Positions 8,401 to 15,090 of a DNA stretch of 27,224 nucleotides are shown here, piece by piece. A program made the position numbers and the translations under genes. Location: positions 1 through 27,224 of the forward strand of contig DVHY01000175.1 in the NCBI GenBank assembly GCA_018711755.1, given 5' to 3'. The notes beneath the pieces are model-generated. The model was not told the origin of the DNA. It ran no database searches and saw only the letters and a list, made by a program, of their open reading frames with translations. How positions within the stretch are numbered: the first letter of the stretch is position 1; every line of letters starts with the position of its first letter. The stretch is from Candidatus Limivicinus faecipullorum. GTDB lineage: Bacteria > Bacillota > Clostridia > Oscillospirales > Oscillospiraceae.

Positions 8401-9504
8401 CGCTGCAGCGACGATCTGCTGTGGCTGGTGTGGGCTCTCTGCCGCTATACCGAGGCCACCGGAGATTACGCCCTGTGCCATGTGGAAGTGCCTTATCTGG
8501 CCTCTCCGCCTCTCTCCTCCCAGGAGAAGGACAGGTACGAGACGCCGGAAAGCGCCTCCCCGGCGCCGGTGCTGCTCCACGCAAAGGCGGCTCTGGAGTG
8601 CTGCATACGTCGGGGCTTCGGCCCCCACGGCCTGCCCCGTATGCTGGGGGGCGACTGGAACGACGCTTTGGACGCCGTGGAGGGGGAGAGCGTGTGGCTG
8701 GGCTGGTTTTTCTCCCACTGCGCGCTGAGCTTTGCCGCCCTGCTGGAAAAGCTGGGGGCGGAGGGCGCCCAGCGCTACCGGGCCGGAGCCCGGCAGATAG
8801 GTCTGGCCGCCGAGGGCTCCTGGAACGGCCGCTGGTATGACCGGGCCTACTATCCCGACGGGGAGGCCCTGGGCGGCGAAGACAGGATAGATTCCCTGTC
8901 CCAGAGCTGGGCGGCTCTCAGCCCCTACGCCTCGCCACTCCATGTTGAAAAGGCGCTGGACGCCGCTCTGGACCGGCTCATAGACCGGGAGAACAAGCTT
9001 GTCCGTCTCTTCGACCCGCCCTATTCCAGCCGGGAGCGGCGCTGTGGATATATCAGCGGCTACGGGGAGGGTTTCCGTGAAAACGGCGGCCAGTACACCC
9101 ACGGGGCCGTGTGGCTGGCTCTGGCGGCTCTGCGCCGGGGCCGGGCGGACCGGGGCTATGAGATACTGCAATATCTCCTCCCCGAAAACCACGAGCTGAA
9201 ACGCTATGGGGCGGAGCCCTTCGTGCTCCCTGCCGACGTATATACCGCCCCGGACCGCCGGGGGGAGGCGGGCTGGACCTGGTATACCGGCTCCGCCGGC
9301 TGGTATTTCCGGGTGGTGACGGAGGAGCTGCTGGGGCTGAAGCTCCGGGAGGGCAAGCTCTATATAGAGCCGAACCTGCCCTCTGCCCTGCCCTCCTATT
9401 CCGTCACCTGGATAGACCGCCAGTCCCACCTCCACCGCATCGACTGCGACCGGGGCCGGCTATATGTGGACGGGGACCCCTATCTGGGCCGGGGCATAGG
9501 CTGA
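2467..9504 (+). CDS. Cyclic beta-1,2-glucan synthase-like protein (GT84 - GH189/glycoamylase-like - GH94)
   Basis: This is a 2345-residue multi-domain membrane enzyme. After an N-terminal helical region, a membrane pair lies at about 274-325. The GT84 glycosyltransferase follows, with VTLDSDTQVYPG (Asp471 and Asp473) and HRWIRGDWQ (residues 618-626). More membrane segments lie at about 650-696, 724-749 and 776-817. The glycoamylase-like domain (about 850-1250; GH189 in characterised homologues) shows GTMFEYLMPELFLP, PWGISESAFYS and YMAHHVSMS. The C-terminal GH94 phosphorylase-like part (about 1650-2345) carries GGDWNDALD at 2061-2069, where GH94 catalytic Asp residues lie, GDVMHWWHPHPQGDKGVRSRCSDDLLW, and WTWYTGSAGWYFRV near the end. 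In the family GT84 elongates beta-1,2-glucan from UDP-glucose, the middle domain cyclises and GH94 trims. It is several hundred residues shorter than Brucella Cgs (about 2860). AGGAG lies 6 bases before the ATG. It stands alone, with no transporter gene beside it. Product linkage is inferred from homology. Confidence 0.88.
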   Translation: MDNIDSCLYIEEERLHNYAASAAKLLLPQDNCPGTEAAALLRRSFGEIRRCHQAVERRYGSLAAPPSACQWLLDNWYMVQREYAGSVQELKKARRLRCCSQGIVVMELCRELVRSGLGKVTEERCGIFLSGFQSVTVLQRRELELFPTALRCAIIDSIAQVCRKMQYASDTTSHAQALSALFTSLRLFSVLDLEKLLARADVSGGILSADPSGDYERMDAATRREYMLRLEKLARRAGLEEQVLARSLIKRARQEGRHIGFYLFKKPSPLWSGLYIGLNLLLPLTVSLLIGFWLDSLAAALLLLFPVWELIKSFMDFLLLHLVSPRPLPRIDTSRGLPPEGKSLCVVSTILGPGQVQRLEQLRLACRSEGERLQFGLLADLPASKSPSLKDDEQLLRRTRREIRQLNRKYGGGFYLFTRQRSFDGEQYNGRERKRGALLELARLLCGRPSALEVTGDGQALSGTRYIVTLDSDTQVYPGSVGQLIGAAVHPLNRAVIDPKRHVVTRGYGLIHPRMATGLESANATDFALIFAGAGGSDPYGVLCGELYMDAFDNGGFAGKGVIDAAALLECTGSRFPSGRILSHDALEGAYLHGAYMGDVEFSDNFPTKPLAYYKRLHRWIRGDWQNAPWIFKRELRAMDRFRLFDSLRRSLFAPMTFLAILSGFMLPGSWLALSAGAALLALLSNLLLSFAQVGLSRREKVRLKRHTRLLTGIGGSIVQTFIRLWLLPYEAWVCFTAIVTALWRMLISRKRLLQWQTAAQSEGGSHDFAQHIRKMWFPLALGLLLMAFSPAIIGKASGFMWLLSPAAAAALALPAYKEQGLRSADRDYLVKAAGENLRYLLDFSREEDNFLPPDNFQEQPPVGTAHRSSPTNIGLALAAVECAARMGLTDTEQAAEYVSRMVDTLERMPRFQGHFYNWYDTRSLRPLKPEYISTVDSGNLCAGLLCVSQALEGQGRWELKERVDALMAAMDFSFLYDGGRGLFYICYDAENRREAGGWYDLMASEAMLTSYLAVARGDVPVKHWRRLSRAQLQKDGYRGLASWTGTMFEYLMPELFLPVYRSSLLYESSRFCLYAQRRRSLPGRPWGISESAFYSLDSSLSYRYKAHGCPALALKRGQEADLVVSPYSSFLALAVEPEAAVKNLRRLESWGARGRYGFMEALDFTPSRCRGKVEKVSCYMAHHVSMSIIAAANAVCSGYAQKLFMSDSSMAAYALLLQERLPAEAVVIRRSMAEVPEKPRRNISQRWQLRGGAEDLQLRACLLSNGAYNIMAANHGQSSASLGDICIYHSDPSGGGVSLSLDGQALFPTEKPSMWELSEDQCRCGCNIEGLSAVMSLSAASGDTGELRSVELLSSVQRRASLELSFEPVLAELRHWEDHPAYWRLGLTARQEGQALLLQRLSKGSGKELWLCLMCSENVEYQADERGGLGSLSRPFVKARVRLSLEPGKSCRLLFALCVGVSRQEALAAAQRILYGEKLLQASMAGAAAVHLGMSPEELGAAMDMVLPLWQNRLYRAAPRRELWRYGVSGDLPIICCEGDSPDSEKLLRRFCLLKSCGLNADLIYLSDQQGEYQQPLLGRVLSVLSPVGLEALVGSPGGVHLLPGSARSLVESRCAVMFGERRRLPRPLSVPSLGAARSAFCLPKYSWTEQGFEFQVDGSLPPTAWQHMLTNGSLSYIASDSGIGNMWLENAREMRVDRPAGKLSAVAGSEFVCLEYKGRPVSLFAANDSFPCRVSYAPGYGVWEKRLGQQKIRTTVFIPQGIDARILLIEGAEGLRLRWGMELCLGSGDPSGVRGSVKEGLARFENPEAYFPDREFLAAFSGRADISVEHCPAALSLSGTCGGKSLLVCGFCGEEKLRELLSPAAALPLLARVCARWEDLLGRFSLRSSSSPLDRYMSRWAVYQCVACRLEGRGSLYQSGGALGFRDQLQDSVNLLLIDPAYAREQILLCCRHQYLEGDVMHWWHPHPQGDKGVRSRCSDDLLWLVWALCRYTEATGDYALCHVEVPYLASPPLSSQEKDRYETPESASPAPVLLHAKAALECCIRRGFGPHGLPRMLGGDWNDALDAVEGESVWLGWFFSHCALSFAALLEKLGAEGAQRYRAGARQIGLAAEGSWNGRWYDRAYYPDGEALGGEDRIDSLSQSWAALSPYASPLHVEKALDAALDRLIDRENKLVRLFDPPYSSRERRCGYISGYGEGFRENGGQYTHGAVWLALAALRRGRADRGYEILQYLLPENHELKRYGAEPFVLPADVYTAPDRRGEAGWTWYTGSAGWYFRVVTEELLGLKLREGKLYIEPNLPSALPSYSVTWIDRQSHLHRIDCDRGRLYVDGDPYLGRGIG

Positions 9505-9551
9505 GCGCCGGCGGCAGATTTACAAAAAAGCTACCATTTTATCCCTCCCGG

Positions 9552-9560
9552 TGTTATAAT
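9552..9560 (+). promoter_or_regulatory. Extended -10 promoter of the yfmF operon
   Basis: TGTTATAAT (TGn followed by a perfect TATAAT at 9555-9560) lies 90 bases before yfmF. No good TTGACA is found 16-18 bases upstream (CTACCA at 18 bases matches 3 of 6), which fits an extended -10 promoter that depends less on -35 contact. The region is AT-rich compared with the flanking genes. Confidence 0.65.
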
Positions 9561-9577
9561 CAATAAAAGCTCAAAAA

Positions 9578-9620
9578 GGGCGGTTTTGCCTGGAGACAGG
9601 ACAGCCGGGCAATGCCGCCC
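9578..9620 (+). promoter_or_regulatory. Structured 5' leader hairpin upstream of yfmF
   Basis: The leader can fold GGGCGG (9578-9583) with CCGCCC (9615-9620) and TTGCC (9586-9590) with GGCAA (9608-9612), separated by a 2x2 internal loop. Inside the apical loop CCTG-GAGA-CAGG (9589-9600) forms a competing small hairpin with a GNRA tetraloop. No U-tract follows, so it is not a terminator. It lies between the extended -10 promoter and the AGGAGG ribosome binding site at 9638-9643. I cannot assign it to a known riboswitch class. Confidence 0.5.
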
Positions 9621-9649
9621 CCTACATAACAGATAGCAGGAGGTGTCCC

Positions 9650-10969
9650 ATGGAATACTCAAGAAAAGAGCTGCTGCCCGGCATATTTCTCACCCATCTG
9701 CGCAGCGATAAATTCAAAACCGCATGTATAAGTCTGAACCTGCTCACTCAGCTGAGCCGTGAGACCGCCTCCATGAACGCCCTCATCCCCTATGTGCTGC
9801 GCCGGGGCACCACCCGCTACGGGGATATGGAGGCCCTCAGCCGCCGCATGGACGAGCTCTACGGCACGGCCATAGAGCCGGTGGTGCGCCGCATCGGCGA
9901 GATACAGTGCATCGGCTTTTACGGCAGCGTCCCGGAGGAGGCCTATCTCCCCTCGGGGGAAAAGCTGCTGCCCCAGGCCATAGGGCTGATGGCGGAAATG
10001 CTCCTGGCCCCCAACACCCGGGGCGGGCTGCTGCTGGCGGCCTATGTGGACAGCGAGAAGGAGAAGCTGCTCCAGCGCATCCGCAGCCGCATCAACGATA
10101 AGCGCAGCTACTCACTCAGCCGCTGCATAGAGGAGATGTGCTGCTTTGAGGACTTTGCCGTCAGCCGCCTGGGCAGCGAGGAGGAGGCGGAGAACATCAA
10201 TTACAAAAAGCTCAGCCGCCATTACCGCAGCCTGCTGCAAAGCTGTCCCGTGGAGTTGTTCTACTGCGGCAGGGCCTCTTTCAAAGAGGTGTCCGCCGCT
10301 TTCAAGGACGCTCTGGCCGCCATGCCCAGAGGGGAGATAGACTATGAGCTGGGCACCGACATCCGCATGAACTCCATAGAGGCCCAGCCCCGCTATGTGG
10401 AGGAAAAGCTGGATGTGGGCCAGGGCAAGCTGGTGCTGGGCTTTCGTCTGGGGGAGTGCATGGAGGAGCCCAACGTGGCCGCCATCCATGTCTTCAACGG
10501 CATCTACGGCAGCGGCAGCACCTCCAAGCTCTTTATGAACGTGCGGGAAAAGCTGAGCCTTTGCTATTACGCCAGCTCCATAGCCTATATCCACAAGGGC
10601 CTGCTGCTGGTGGCCTCCGGCATAGACTTCGACAAATTTGAAGCCGCCAAAGACGAGATATTCGCCCAGCTGGAGGCGGTGAAGCGGGGGGAGATAAGCG
10701 ACGAGGAGCTCAACTCCGCCAAACGCTGCGTGGCCTCGGACCTGCGTTCCCTCACAGACAGCCAGGGCGAGCTGGAGGGCTTCTACCTCTCCCAGACCCT
10801 GGACGGGCTGGACTACGGCCCCATGGAGCTGGCGGAGCTGGTAGAGGAAGTCACAAAAGAGGAGGTCGTCTCCATTGCCCAGAGCGTGGAGTGCGACATG
10901 ATATATTTCCTCCGGGGCACGGAGGAAGCGGAAACGGAAGAGGAGGCGTCGGAGGATGGACAGGCGTGA
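9650..10969 (+). CDS. yfmF: M16-family peptidase-like protein YfmF (inactive partner type)
   Basis: This 439-residue protein has the M16 (insulinase/pitrilysin) fold: LSRETASMNALIPYVLRRGTTRYGDMEALSRRMDELYGT near the N-terminus, and in the C-terminal half FNGIYGSGSTSKLFMNVREKLSLCYYASS, the classic R/Y loop of M16 C-domains. The HxxEH zinc motif expected near residue 50 is absent, as in YfmF proteins, which pair with an active YfmH. In Bacillus subtilis the pair has been linked to EF-P 5-aminopentanol modification; that is family knowledge. AGGAGGTG lies 4-11 bases before the ATG. The C-terminus is very acidic (EEAETEEEASEDGQA) and its last codons overlap yfmH by 14 bases, so the two are translationally coupled. 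Confidence 0.88.
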   Translation: MEYSRKELLPGIFLTHLRSDKFKTACISLNLLTQLSRETASMNALIPYVLRRGTTRYGDMEALSRRMDELYGTAIEPVVRRIGEIQCIGFYGSVPEEAYLPSGEKLLPQAIGLMAEMLLAPNTRGGLLLAAYVDSEKEKLLQRIRSRINDKRSYSLSRCIEEMCCFEDFAVSRLGSEEEAENINYKKLSRHYRSLLQSCPVELFYCGRASFKEVSAAFKDALAAMPRGEIDYELGTDIRMNSIEAQPRYVEEKLDVGQGKLVLGFRLGECMEEPNVAAIHVFNGIYGSGSTSKLFMNVREKLSLCYYASSIAYIHKGLLLVASGIDFDKFEAAKDEIFAQLEAVKRGEISDEELNSAKRCVASDLRSLTDSQGELEGFYLSQTLDGLDYGPMELAELVEEVTKEEVVSIAQSVECDMIYFLRGTEEAETEEEASEDGQA

Positions 10970-12233
10970 ATACCCCAATATAGGCGAAACGCTGTACAGC
11001 GCGGTATTGCCCAACGGGCTGAGACTGAACGTGGTGCCAAAGGCCGGCTTCTCCACCCGCTACGCCGCCTTTGCGGCAAACTACGGCGGCGCTCACCGCC
11101 GCTTCCGGCTGTACGGGGATATCATAGACAGCCCCGCCGGTGTGGCCCATTTCCTGGAGCACAAGATGTTCGACCTCCCCAATGGGGACAATGCCCTGAA
11201 CATCCTCTCCGCCAACGGAGCCGACCCCAACGCCTTTACCTCCAGCGGCATGACCTGCTATTACTTCAGCTGCACCCAGGGCTTTGAGGAAAATCTGCGC
11301 ATGCTGCTCCATTTCGTCTCCACCCCCTATTTCACGGCAGAGACCGTCAGTAAGGAGCAGGGCATCATCGGCCAGGAGATACGCATGGGGGAGGACAGTC
11401 CCGACAGCCGGGTATACTACAACCTTATGGAGAGCCTCTACCGCTGCCACCCGGTGAGGGACCGGGTGGCCGGCAGTCTGGAGAGCATAGCCCGGATAAG
11501 CCATGAGACTCTCTACGCCTGCCACAGGGCCTTTTATGCCCCGTCCAACATGGCCCTCTGCGTGGAGGGCGATGTGGACGCAGAGGCCATAGAGCGCATT
11601 GCCCTGGAGGTGCTGGGCAGCGAGTCTGCCCCGGTGCCCCAGGTGGACTTCGGCCCGGAGGAATCTCCCTTTCCCTGCGTGAAGCTGCGCCGGGAAGTGA
11701 TGGAGGTCTCCGCCCCTCTGTTCCTCATCGGTGCAAAGCTCTCCGTGGAAAAGTCCGGGGAGGCCGCCATGCGCCAGCGGCTGGTGGCCCGTCTGGCCCT
11801 GCGCATACTCTGCGGCGCTTCATCCTCCTTTTACTCCCGGCTCTATGCCCAGGGCATACTGAACCGGAACTTCGACTATGACCTGGACTTCTCCGCCGGC
11901 ACCGGCACCCTCATTCTGGGCGGGGAGAGCCCCCGGCCGGAGCAGGTGCTCCGGGAGCTGGAGCAGGAGGTGGAGCAAGTCCGCCTCCACGGTCTGGACG
12001 AGAGTGCCTTCCTGCGGGCAAAGCGTTCCACTCTGGGCTCCACCCTCCGGGCTCTGGAGGACTTTGAAAATGTCTGCGTCTCCCTGGCCTCCGGTCTTTT
12101 CGACGGCTACTGCGCCTTTGACAGCATGCCTGTGCTGGGCAGCATCAGCCTCCGGGAGTGCGAGAGCTTTCTGACCGAGAACCTGGGGCCGGAGCGGCTG
12201 GCCCTGTCCATAATAGAATCCAAGGCGGTGTGA
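10956..12233 (+). CDS. yfmH: M16-family zinc metallopeptidase YfmH
   Basis: This 425-residue protein carries the inverted zinc motif HFLEH (His65, Glu68, His69) in GVAHFLEHKMFDLPNG, followed by NGADPNAFTSSGMTCYYFSC and Glu141 in GIIGQEIRMGEDSP as the third zinc ligand, about 72 residues downstream as in the M16 family. The C-terminal half (SSFYSRLYAQGILNRNFDYDLDFSAGTGTLILGG) is the structural repeat. It is therefore the catalytically competent partner of the upstream protein. The ATG overlaps the end of yfmF by 14 bases, with AGGAGG 9 bases upstream. The next gene, lgt, starts just after its stop. An intracellular oligopeptidase role or EF-P-modification-associated role is inferred from homologues. 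Confidence 0.92.
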   Translation: MDRREYPNIGETLYSAVLPNGLRLNVVPKAGFSTRYAAFAANYGGAHRRFRLYGDIIDSPAGVAHFLEHKMFDLPNGDNALNILSANGADPNAFTSSGMTCYYFSCTQGFEENLRMLLHFVSTPYFTAETVSKEQGIIGQEIRMGEDSPDSRVYYNLMESLYRCHPVRDRVAGSLESIARISHETLYACHRAFYAPSNMALCVEGDVDAEAIERIALEVLGSESAPVPQVDFGPEESPFPCVKLRREVMEVSAPLFLIGAKLSVEKSGEAAMRQRLVARLALRILCGASSSFYSRLYAQGILNRNFDYDLDFSAGTGTLILGGESPRPEQVLRELEQEVEQVRLHGLDESAFLRAKRSTLGSTLRALEDFENVCVSLASGLFDGYCAFDSMPVLGSISLRECESFLTENLGPERLALSIIESKAV

Positions 12234-12234
12234 C

Positions 12235-13164
12235 ATGTTTCCAATCCTTATACAGACCATCCAGCGAAATTCCGCCATCACCTTCCCCATGCTGGGGGAC
12301 CTGACCATAAATCCCCCGGCATACTTCACGGTCTTCGGCAAGAACATCTATTTCTACGGCGTCATCATCGGCCTGGGCTTCATTCTGGGTATGCTCTACT
12401 GCGCCAGAAGGAGCCGGGACTTCGGGCTGAAGCCCGACGACGTGTATGATCTGATGATCTTCCTCATCCCCTTTTCCATCATCGGCGCCCGGCTCTACTA
12501 CGTTATATTCGAGCTGGACTATTACATCCAGCACCCGGAGCACATATTCTCCACCCGGGAGGGGGGCCTGGCCATCTACGGGGGGATCATTGCCGGAGCC
12601 CTGGTGGTGTACTTCGTGTGCCGGAAGAAAAAGGTGCCGGTGCCGGCTTTCCTGGACCTGGTGGTCTTCGGCCTGCTGATAGGCCAGATAGTTGGCCGCT
12701 GGGGCAACTTCATGAACCGGGAGGCCTTCGGCGCCGAGACGGACATATTCTGCCGCATGGGCCTCATCGCCCCGGACGGCAGCACCATATACGTCCACCC
12801 CACTTTCCTGTACGAGAGCCTGTGGAATCTGGGTGTACTTATTTTCCTGATAGTGTTCACCAGGAAGGGCAAGCGCCGTTACGACGGCCAGTGTCTGCTG
12901 CTGTATTTCCTGCTCTACGGTCTGGGCCGGGCCTGGATAGAGGGCCTGCGCACCGACAGCCTCTATATCGGCGACACAGGCATCCGGGTCTCCCAGGCCC
13001 TGTCCCTGGCTCTGGTCCTGGTGTCTCTGGTCATACTCATCATCCAGAGCCGCCGCCCCCATCCCCCGGAGAAGCTGTTTGTAAACCAGGTCCGCTCCAG
13101 GGAAGAGGCGGCAGCAGCAGAGGCGGCCGCAGCGGATAAAGAAGAAAAAGAAATCCAATCATAA
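12235..13164 (+). CDS. lgt: Phosphatidylglycerol-prolipoprotein diacylglyceryl transferase
   Basis: This 309-residue integral membrane protein shows the Lgt signature GRWGNFMNREAFG at about residues 154-166, with Arg155, Asn158 and Gly166 in the positions of the essential E. coli Arg143/Asn146/Gly154. The N-terminal FYGVIIGLGFILG, GARLYYVIFELDYY and IYGGIIAGALVVYFVC segments and the C-terminal GLGRAWIEGLRTDSLY motif are also typical. Lgt transfers diacylglycerol from phosphatidylglycerol to the lipobox cysteine, the first step of lipoprotein maturation. It begins 1 base after the yfmH stop, with a GGCGGTG ribosome binding site. A hydrophilic Ala/Glu-rich tail of about 30 residues (EEAAAAEAAAADKEEKE) extends beyond the last membrane helix. 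A later start near 12289 is possible but is not supported by spacing. Confidence 0.95.
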   Translation: MFPILIQTIQRNSAITFPMLGDLTINPPAYFTVFGKNIYFYGVIIGLGFILGMLYCARRSRDFGLKPDDVYDLMIFLIPFSIIGARLYYVIFELDYYIQHPEHIFSTREGGLAIYGGIIAGALVVYFVCRKKKVPVPAFLDLVVFGLLIGQIVGRWGNFMNREAFGAETDIFCRMGLIAPDGSTIYVHPTFLYESLWNLGVLIFLIVFTRKGKRRYDGQCLLLYFLLYGLGRAWIEGLRTDSLYIGDTGIRVSQALSLALVLVSLVILIIQSRRPHPPEKLFVNQVRSREEAAAAEAAAADKEEKEIQS

Positions 13165-13179
13165 ACGGAGGTAAAAATA

Positions 13180-13740
13180 ATGGCAGATTACAAAGACATC
13201 ATCACCGGCACCATCTCCAATATCGTGGGCAAGGTGAAGGAAGCGGCGGAGAGCCCCAGCGTGCAGCAGGCCGTAGGCAAGGTGAAAGAGGCCGCCGGGG
13301 ACACCGTCAGCAAGGTGAAGGAGGCCGCCGAGGGCAGCACCGTCAAAGAGGTCTATGAGCAGGGCGCTTCCCGGGTCAAGTCCTATGGGCGCATCGCAAA
13401 GCTCAGTCTCCAGGTCAACGGTGAGTACGAGGAACTGCGCCGGGTGTATACCGAGATAGGCAAGCTGTGCTATGACCGGCACAAGGATGCGCCGGAGGAG
13501 TTGTTTGCCCCTCTCTTCTCCCAGGTGGAGGAGATAGGCTCCCGCATTAAAAGCATGGAAGATGAGATAGAGGCCGTAAAGGTCGAAGTCTCCGGCGCCG
13601 GTGACGATGGAGACATCACCGTGGAAGTCGTGGCCGAGCCCGTGGACGAGGCGGCGGAGAGAGCCGCCGAGTACAGAGCCGCCGCCGAGGATTTCCAGGC
13701 CGTGGTGGACGCCGAGACCGACGGGGAAAACAAGGACTGA
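13180..13740 (+). CDS. Small helical protein with KVKEAA repeats and C-terminal coiled coil, function unknown
   Basis: This 186-residue cytosolic protein has no signal peptide or membrane segment. Residues about 12-55 hold three imperfect copies of a (G)KVKEAA unit, resembling amphipathic helices of LEA-like or apolipoprotein-like proteins. Residues about 70-130 (LSLQVNGEYEELRRVYTEIGKLCYDRH, then FSQVEEIGSRIKSMEDEIEAVK) look like the YxxIGKLYYE plus coiled-coil segment found in many short Clostridia proteins. The tail is acidic. GGAGG (13167-13171) precedes the ATG by 8 bases. It is the last gene of the yfmF-yfmH-lgt operon, 15 bases after lgt, and sits directly before the terminator. I do not recognise a function; membrane association through the amphipathic repeats is a guess. 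Confidence 0.8.
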   Translation: MADYKDIITGTISNIVGKVKEAAESPSVQQAVGKVKEAAGDTVSKVKEAAEGSTVKEVYEQGASRVKSYGRIAKLSLQVNGEYEELRRVYTEIGKLCYDRHKDAPEELFAPLFSQVEEIGSRIKSMEDEIEAVKVEVSGAGDDGDITVEVVAEPVDEAAERAAEYRAAAEDFQAVVDAETDGENKD

Positions 13741-13751
13741 CGCACCACGGA

Positions 13752-13768
13752 GCCCGGCCGGACCGGGC
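13752..13768 (+). other. GC-rich stem-loop in the 3' untranslated region
   Basis: GCCCGG and CCGGGC form a 6-bp stem with a CCGGA loop, 11 bases after the stop of the KVKEAA protein gene. Nearby CGCAC (13741-13745) can pair with GTGCG (13790-13794) as an outer helix. It has no T-tract, so it probably stabilises the mRNA end rather than terminating it. Confidence 0.4.
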
Positions 13769-13816
13769 GTGGCCGGGGCGGGTCCTGCCGTGCGCAGGGG
13801 CTGGACCTTCCCTTAT

Positions 13817-13860
13817 AGAAAAATGAGGAGCCCGTATAAATACGGGCTCCTCATTTTTCT
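13817..13860. terminator. Bidirectional intrinsic terminator (perfect 20-bp stem)
   Basis: Two perfectly complementary 20-base arms (13817-13836 and 13841-13860) enclose a TAAA loop. The core is GAGGAGCCCGTA, with A-rich and T-rich outer parts, so either transcript ends in a GC stem followed by U residues. It lies between the convergent yfmF operon (plus) and the YtvI-like gene (minus), beginning only 2 bases after the latter's stop. Confidence 0.95.
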
Positions 13861-13862
13861 GT

Positions 13863-14933
13863 TCAAAGCCGCTTCCACAGCCGTATCACGCCTCTGTCGT
13901 TGAGCTGCTGTACCGTGACCAGGATTATGGGGAAGCTGAGCATGCCCCACACCCCCCATACCTGCCAGCCCACATACACTGCCAGCAGGGAGGCCAGGGC
14001 GTCCAGGCCTATCTGGTCCCCCATGAGCTTTGCCTGTAAACAGTTGCGCACCAGGTTTATCACCATCCAGCTCACCAGCAGGCCGATGCCCAGCCGGGTG
14101 TTGCCCAGGAGCAGGGAATATATGGCCCAGGGCACAAGGACCACCCCGGTGCCGAACACCGGCAGAGCGTCGATGGCGGCGGTGACGGCAGCCAGGGCCA
14201 CGGGGCTTTTCACTCTCAGCACCAGGAAGGCCAGCACCAGCTGGAAGAAGGTCAGCATTATCAGCAGCGCCTGGGCCCTGAGAAAGCCTATGAAGCTGCC
14301 CTTCATATCCTCCCTCAGTCCCTCCAGCCGGTTTTTCAGGCCCGACGGCAGCTGAGCCAGGATAAAGGCCGTAGTCCGGGGATAGCTGGCCGAGATAAAA
14401 TAAGTGCCGATACCGGCGGTGACAATGAACAGCAGAATGTGGGGGCTGGCCTGGGCCATGGCCCCCAGGGCGTCCAGCGCCCACTGGGACAGCAGCAGCG
14501 GCAGGCCGTAAAGTCCCTCCCACAGGGTGTCAATGGCCGTCTCCAGATACTCTGTCACGCCCTCCGGGGCGGCGTCTATATATACGAATATCTGCCCCTG
14601 CAGCCGTTCCAGAGCGTCGCCCACGCTGAGCATCAGCGCCGGGGCCTGCTTTGCGAAATCCGTCACCGAGTTGATGGCCCAAATGCTCATCCTCACCACG
14701 CCCCAGCTGAGAAGCCCCAGCACCGCCAGTGTCAGCACCGCCGCCGCGGGGGAACGCCGCCAGCCGTGGCGCAGCAGGAAGCCCATAGGTATCTCCAGCA
14801 GCGCCGCCACAGCATAGGCCAGGATGAACGGGGCCGTCCAGGGCAGCAGATATTTTGCTCCCAGCCAGAGGGCCCCCACCGCCCCGGCGGCGTAGGCCAG
14901 AACGGTAAAATATTTAAGTACTTTTTGCTGCAT
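13863..14933 (-). CDS. AI-2E family membrane protein, YtvI-like
   Basis: This protein has 356 residues and about eight hydrophobic segments: a helix pair near the N-terminus (AYAAGAVGALWLGAKYLLPW, FILAYAVAALLEIP), a soluble-looking amphipathic stretch in the middle (about 85-150), and a conserved C-terminal set including FILAQLPSGLKNRLEGLREDM, AAIDALPVFGTGVVLVPWAIYSLLLGN and the helix ending QAKLMGDQIGLDALASLLAVYVG. This order is typical of the AI-2E/PerM superfamily; length and motifs fit YtvI, a sporulation-associated membrane protein in Bacillus. Other members act as transporters or sodium-proton antiporters, so the substrate is unknown. I start it at the ATG at 14933 because AGGTGGAG precedes it; the ATG at 14957 has no ribosome binding site. 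Confidence 0.85.
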   Translation of the reverse strand: MQQKVLKYFTVLAYAAGAVGALWLGAKYLLPWTAPFILAYAVAALLEIPMGFLLRHGWRRSPAAAVLTLAVLGLLSWGVVRMSIWAINSVTDFAKQAPALMLSVGDALERLQGQIFVYIDAAPEGVTEYLETAIDTLWEGLYGLPLLLSQWALDALGAMAQASPHILLFIVTAGIGTYFISASYPRTTAFILAQLPSGLKNRLEGLREDMKGSFIGFLRAQALLIMLTFFQLVLAFLVLRVKSPVALAAVTAAIDALPVFGTGVVLVPWAIYSLLLGNTRLGIGLLVSWMVINLVRNCLQAKLMGDQIGLDALASLLAVYVGWQVWGVWGMLSFPIILVTVQQLNDRGVIRLWKRL

Positions 14934-15022
14934 CTCTCCACCTGCCTGACTGAACATCTACAAAGAGTTTTCGCCAATTCGGTGGAAAATTATTCCTCGG
15001 CACCCAGAAGCCGCCCCAAGTA

Positions 15023-15028
15023 TATAAT
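15023..15028 (+). promoter_or_regulatory. Probable -10 box of the aspartokinase promoter
   Basis: A perfect TATAAT sits 62 bases before the aspartokinase start. No convincing TTGACA lies 16-18 bases upstream and there is no TGn extension, so the call rests mainly on the -10 box and the divergent gene arrangement. Confidence 0.4.
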
Positions 15029-15059
15029 GGTGTAGGCAAAGCGTCAGGCTTTGTCCCTT

Positions 15060-15073
15060 GCCGCTATTGCGGC
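15060..15073 (+). promoter_or_regulatory. Leader hairpin next to the aspartokinase ribosome binding site
   Basis: GCCGC-TATT-GCGGC forms a 5-bp stem ending 3 bases before the GGAGG at 15077-15081. Just upstream CAAAGC-GTCAG-GCTTTG can form a second small stem. They could limit ribosome access. No lysine (L-box) riboswitch is present; the leader is too short for one. Confidence 0.4.
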
Positions 15074-15090
15074 GCTGGAGGAATGTTACC

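Noticed and set aside
6853..9435. 860-codon minus-strand open frame opposite the GH94 part
   Set aside because: Same shadow effect; the plus-strand frame contains the conserved GH94 motifs.
15001..15090. Lysine (L-box) riboswitch before aspartokinase
   Set aside because: The leader has only two small stems and about 60 bases after the -10 box, far too short for the lysine aptamer.
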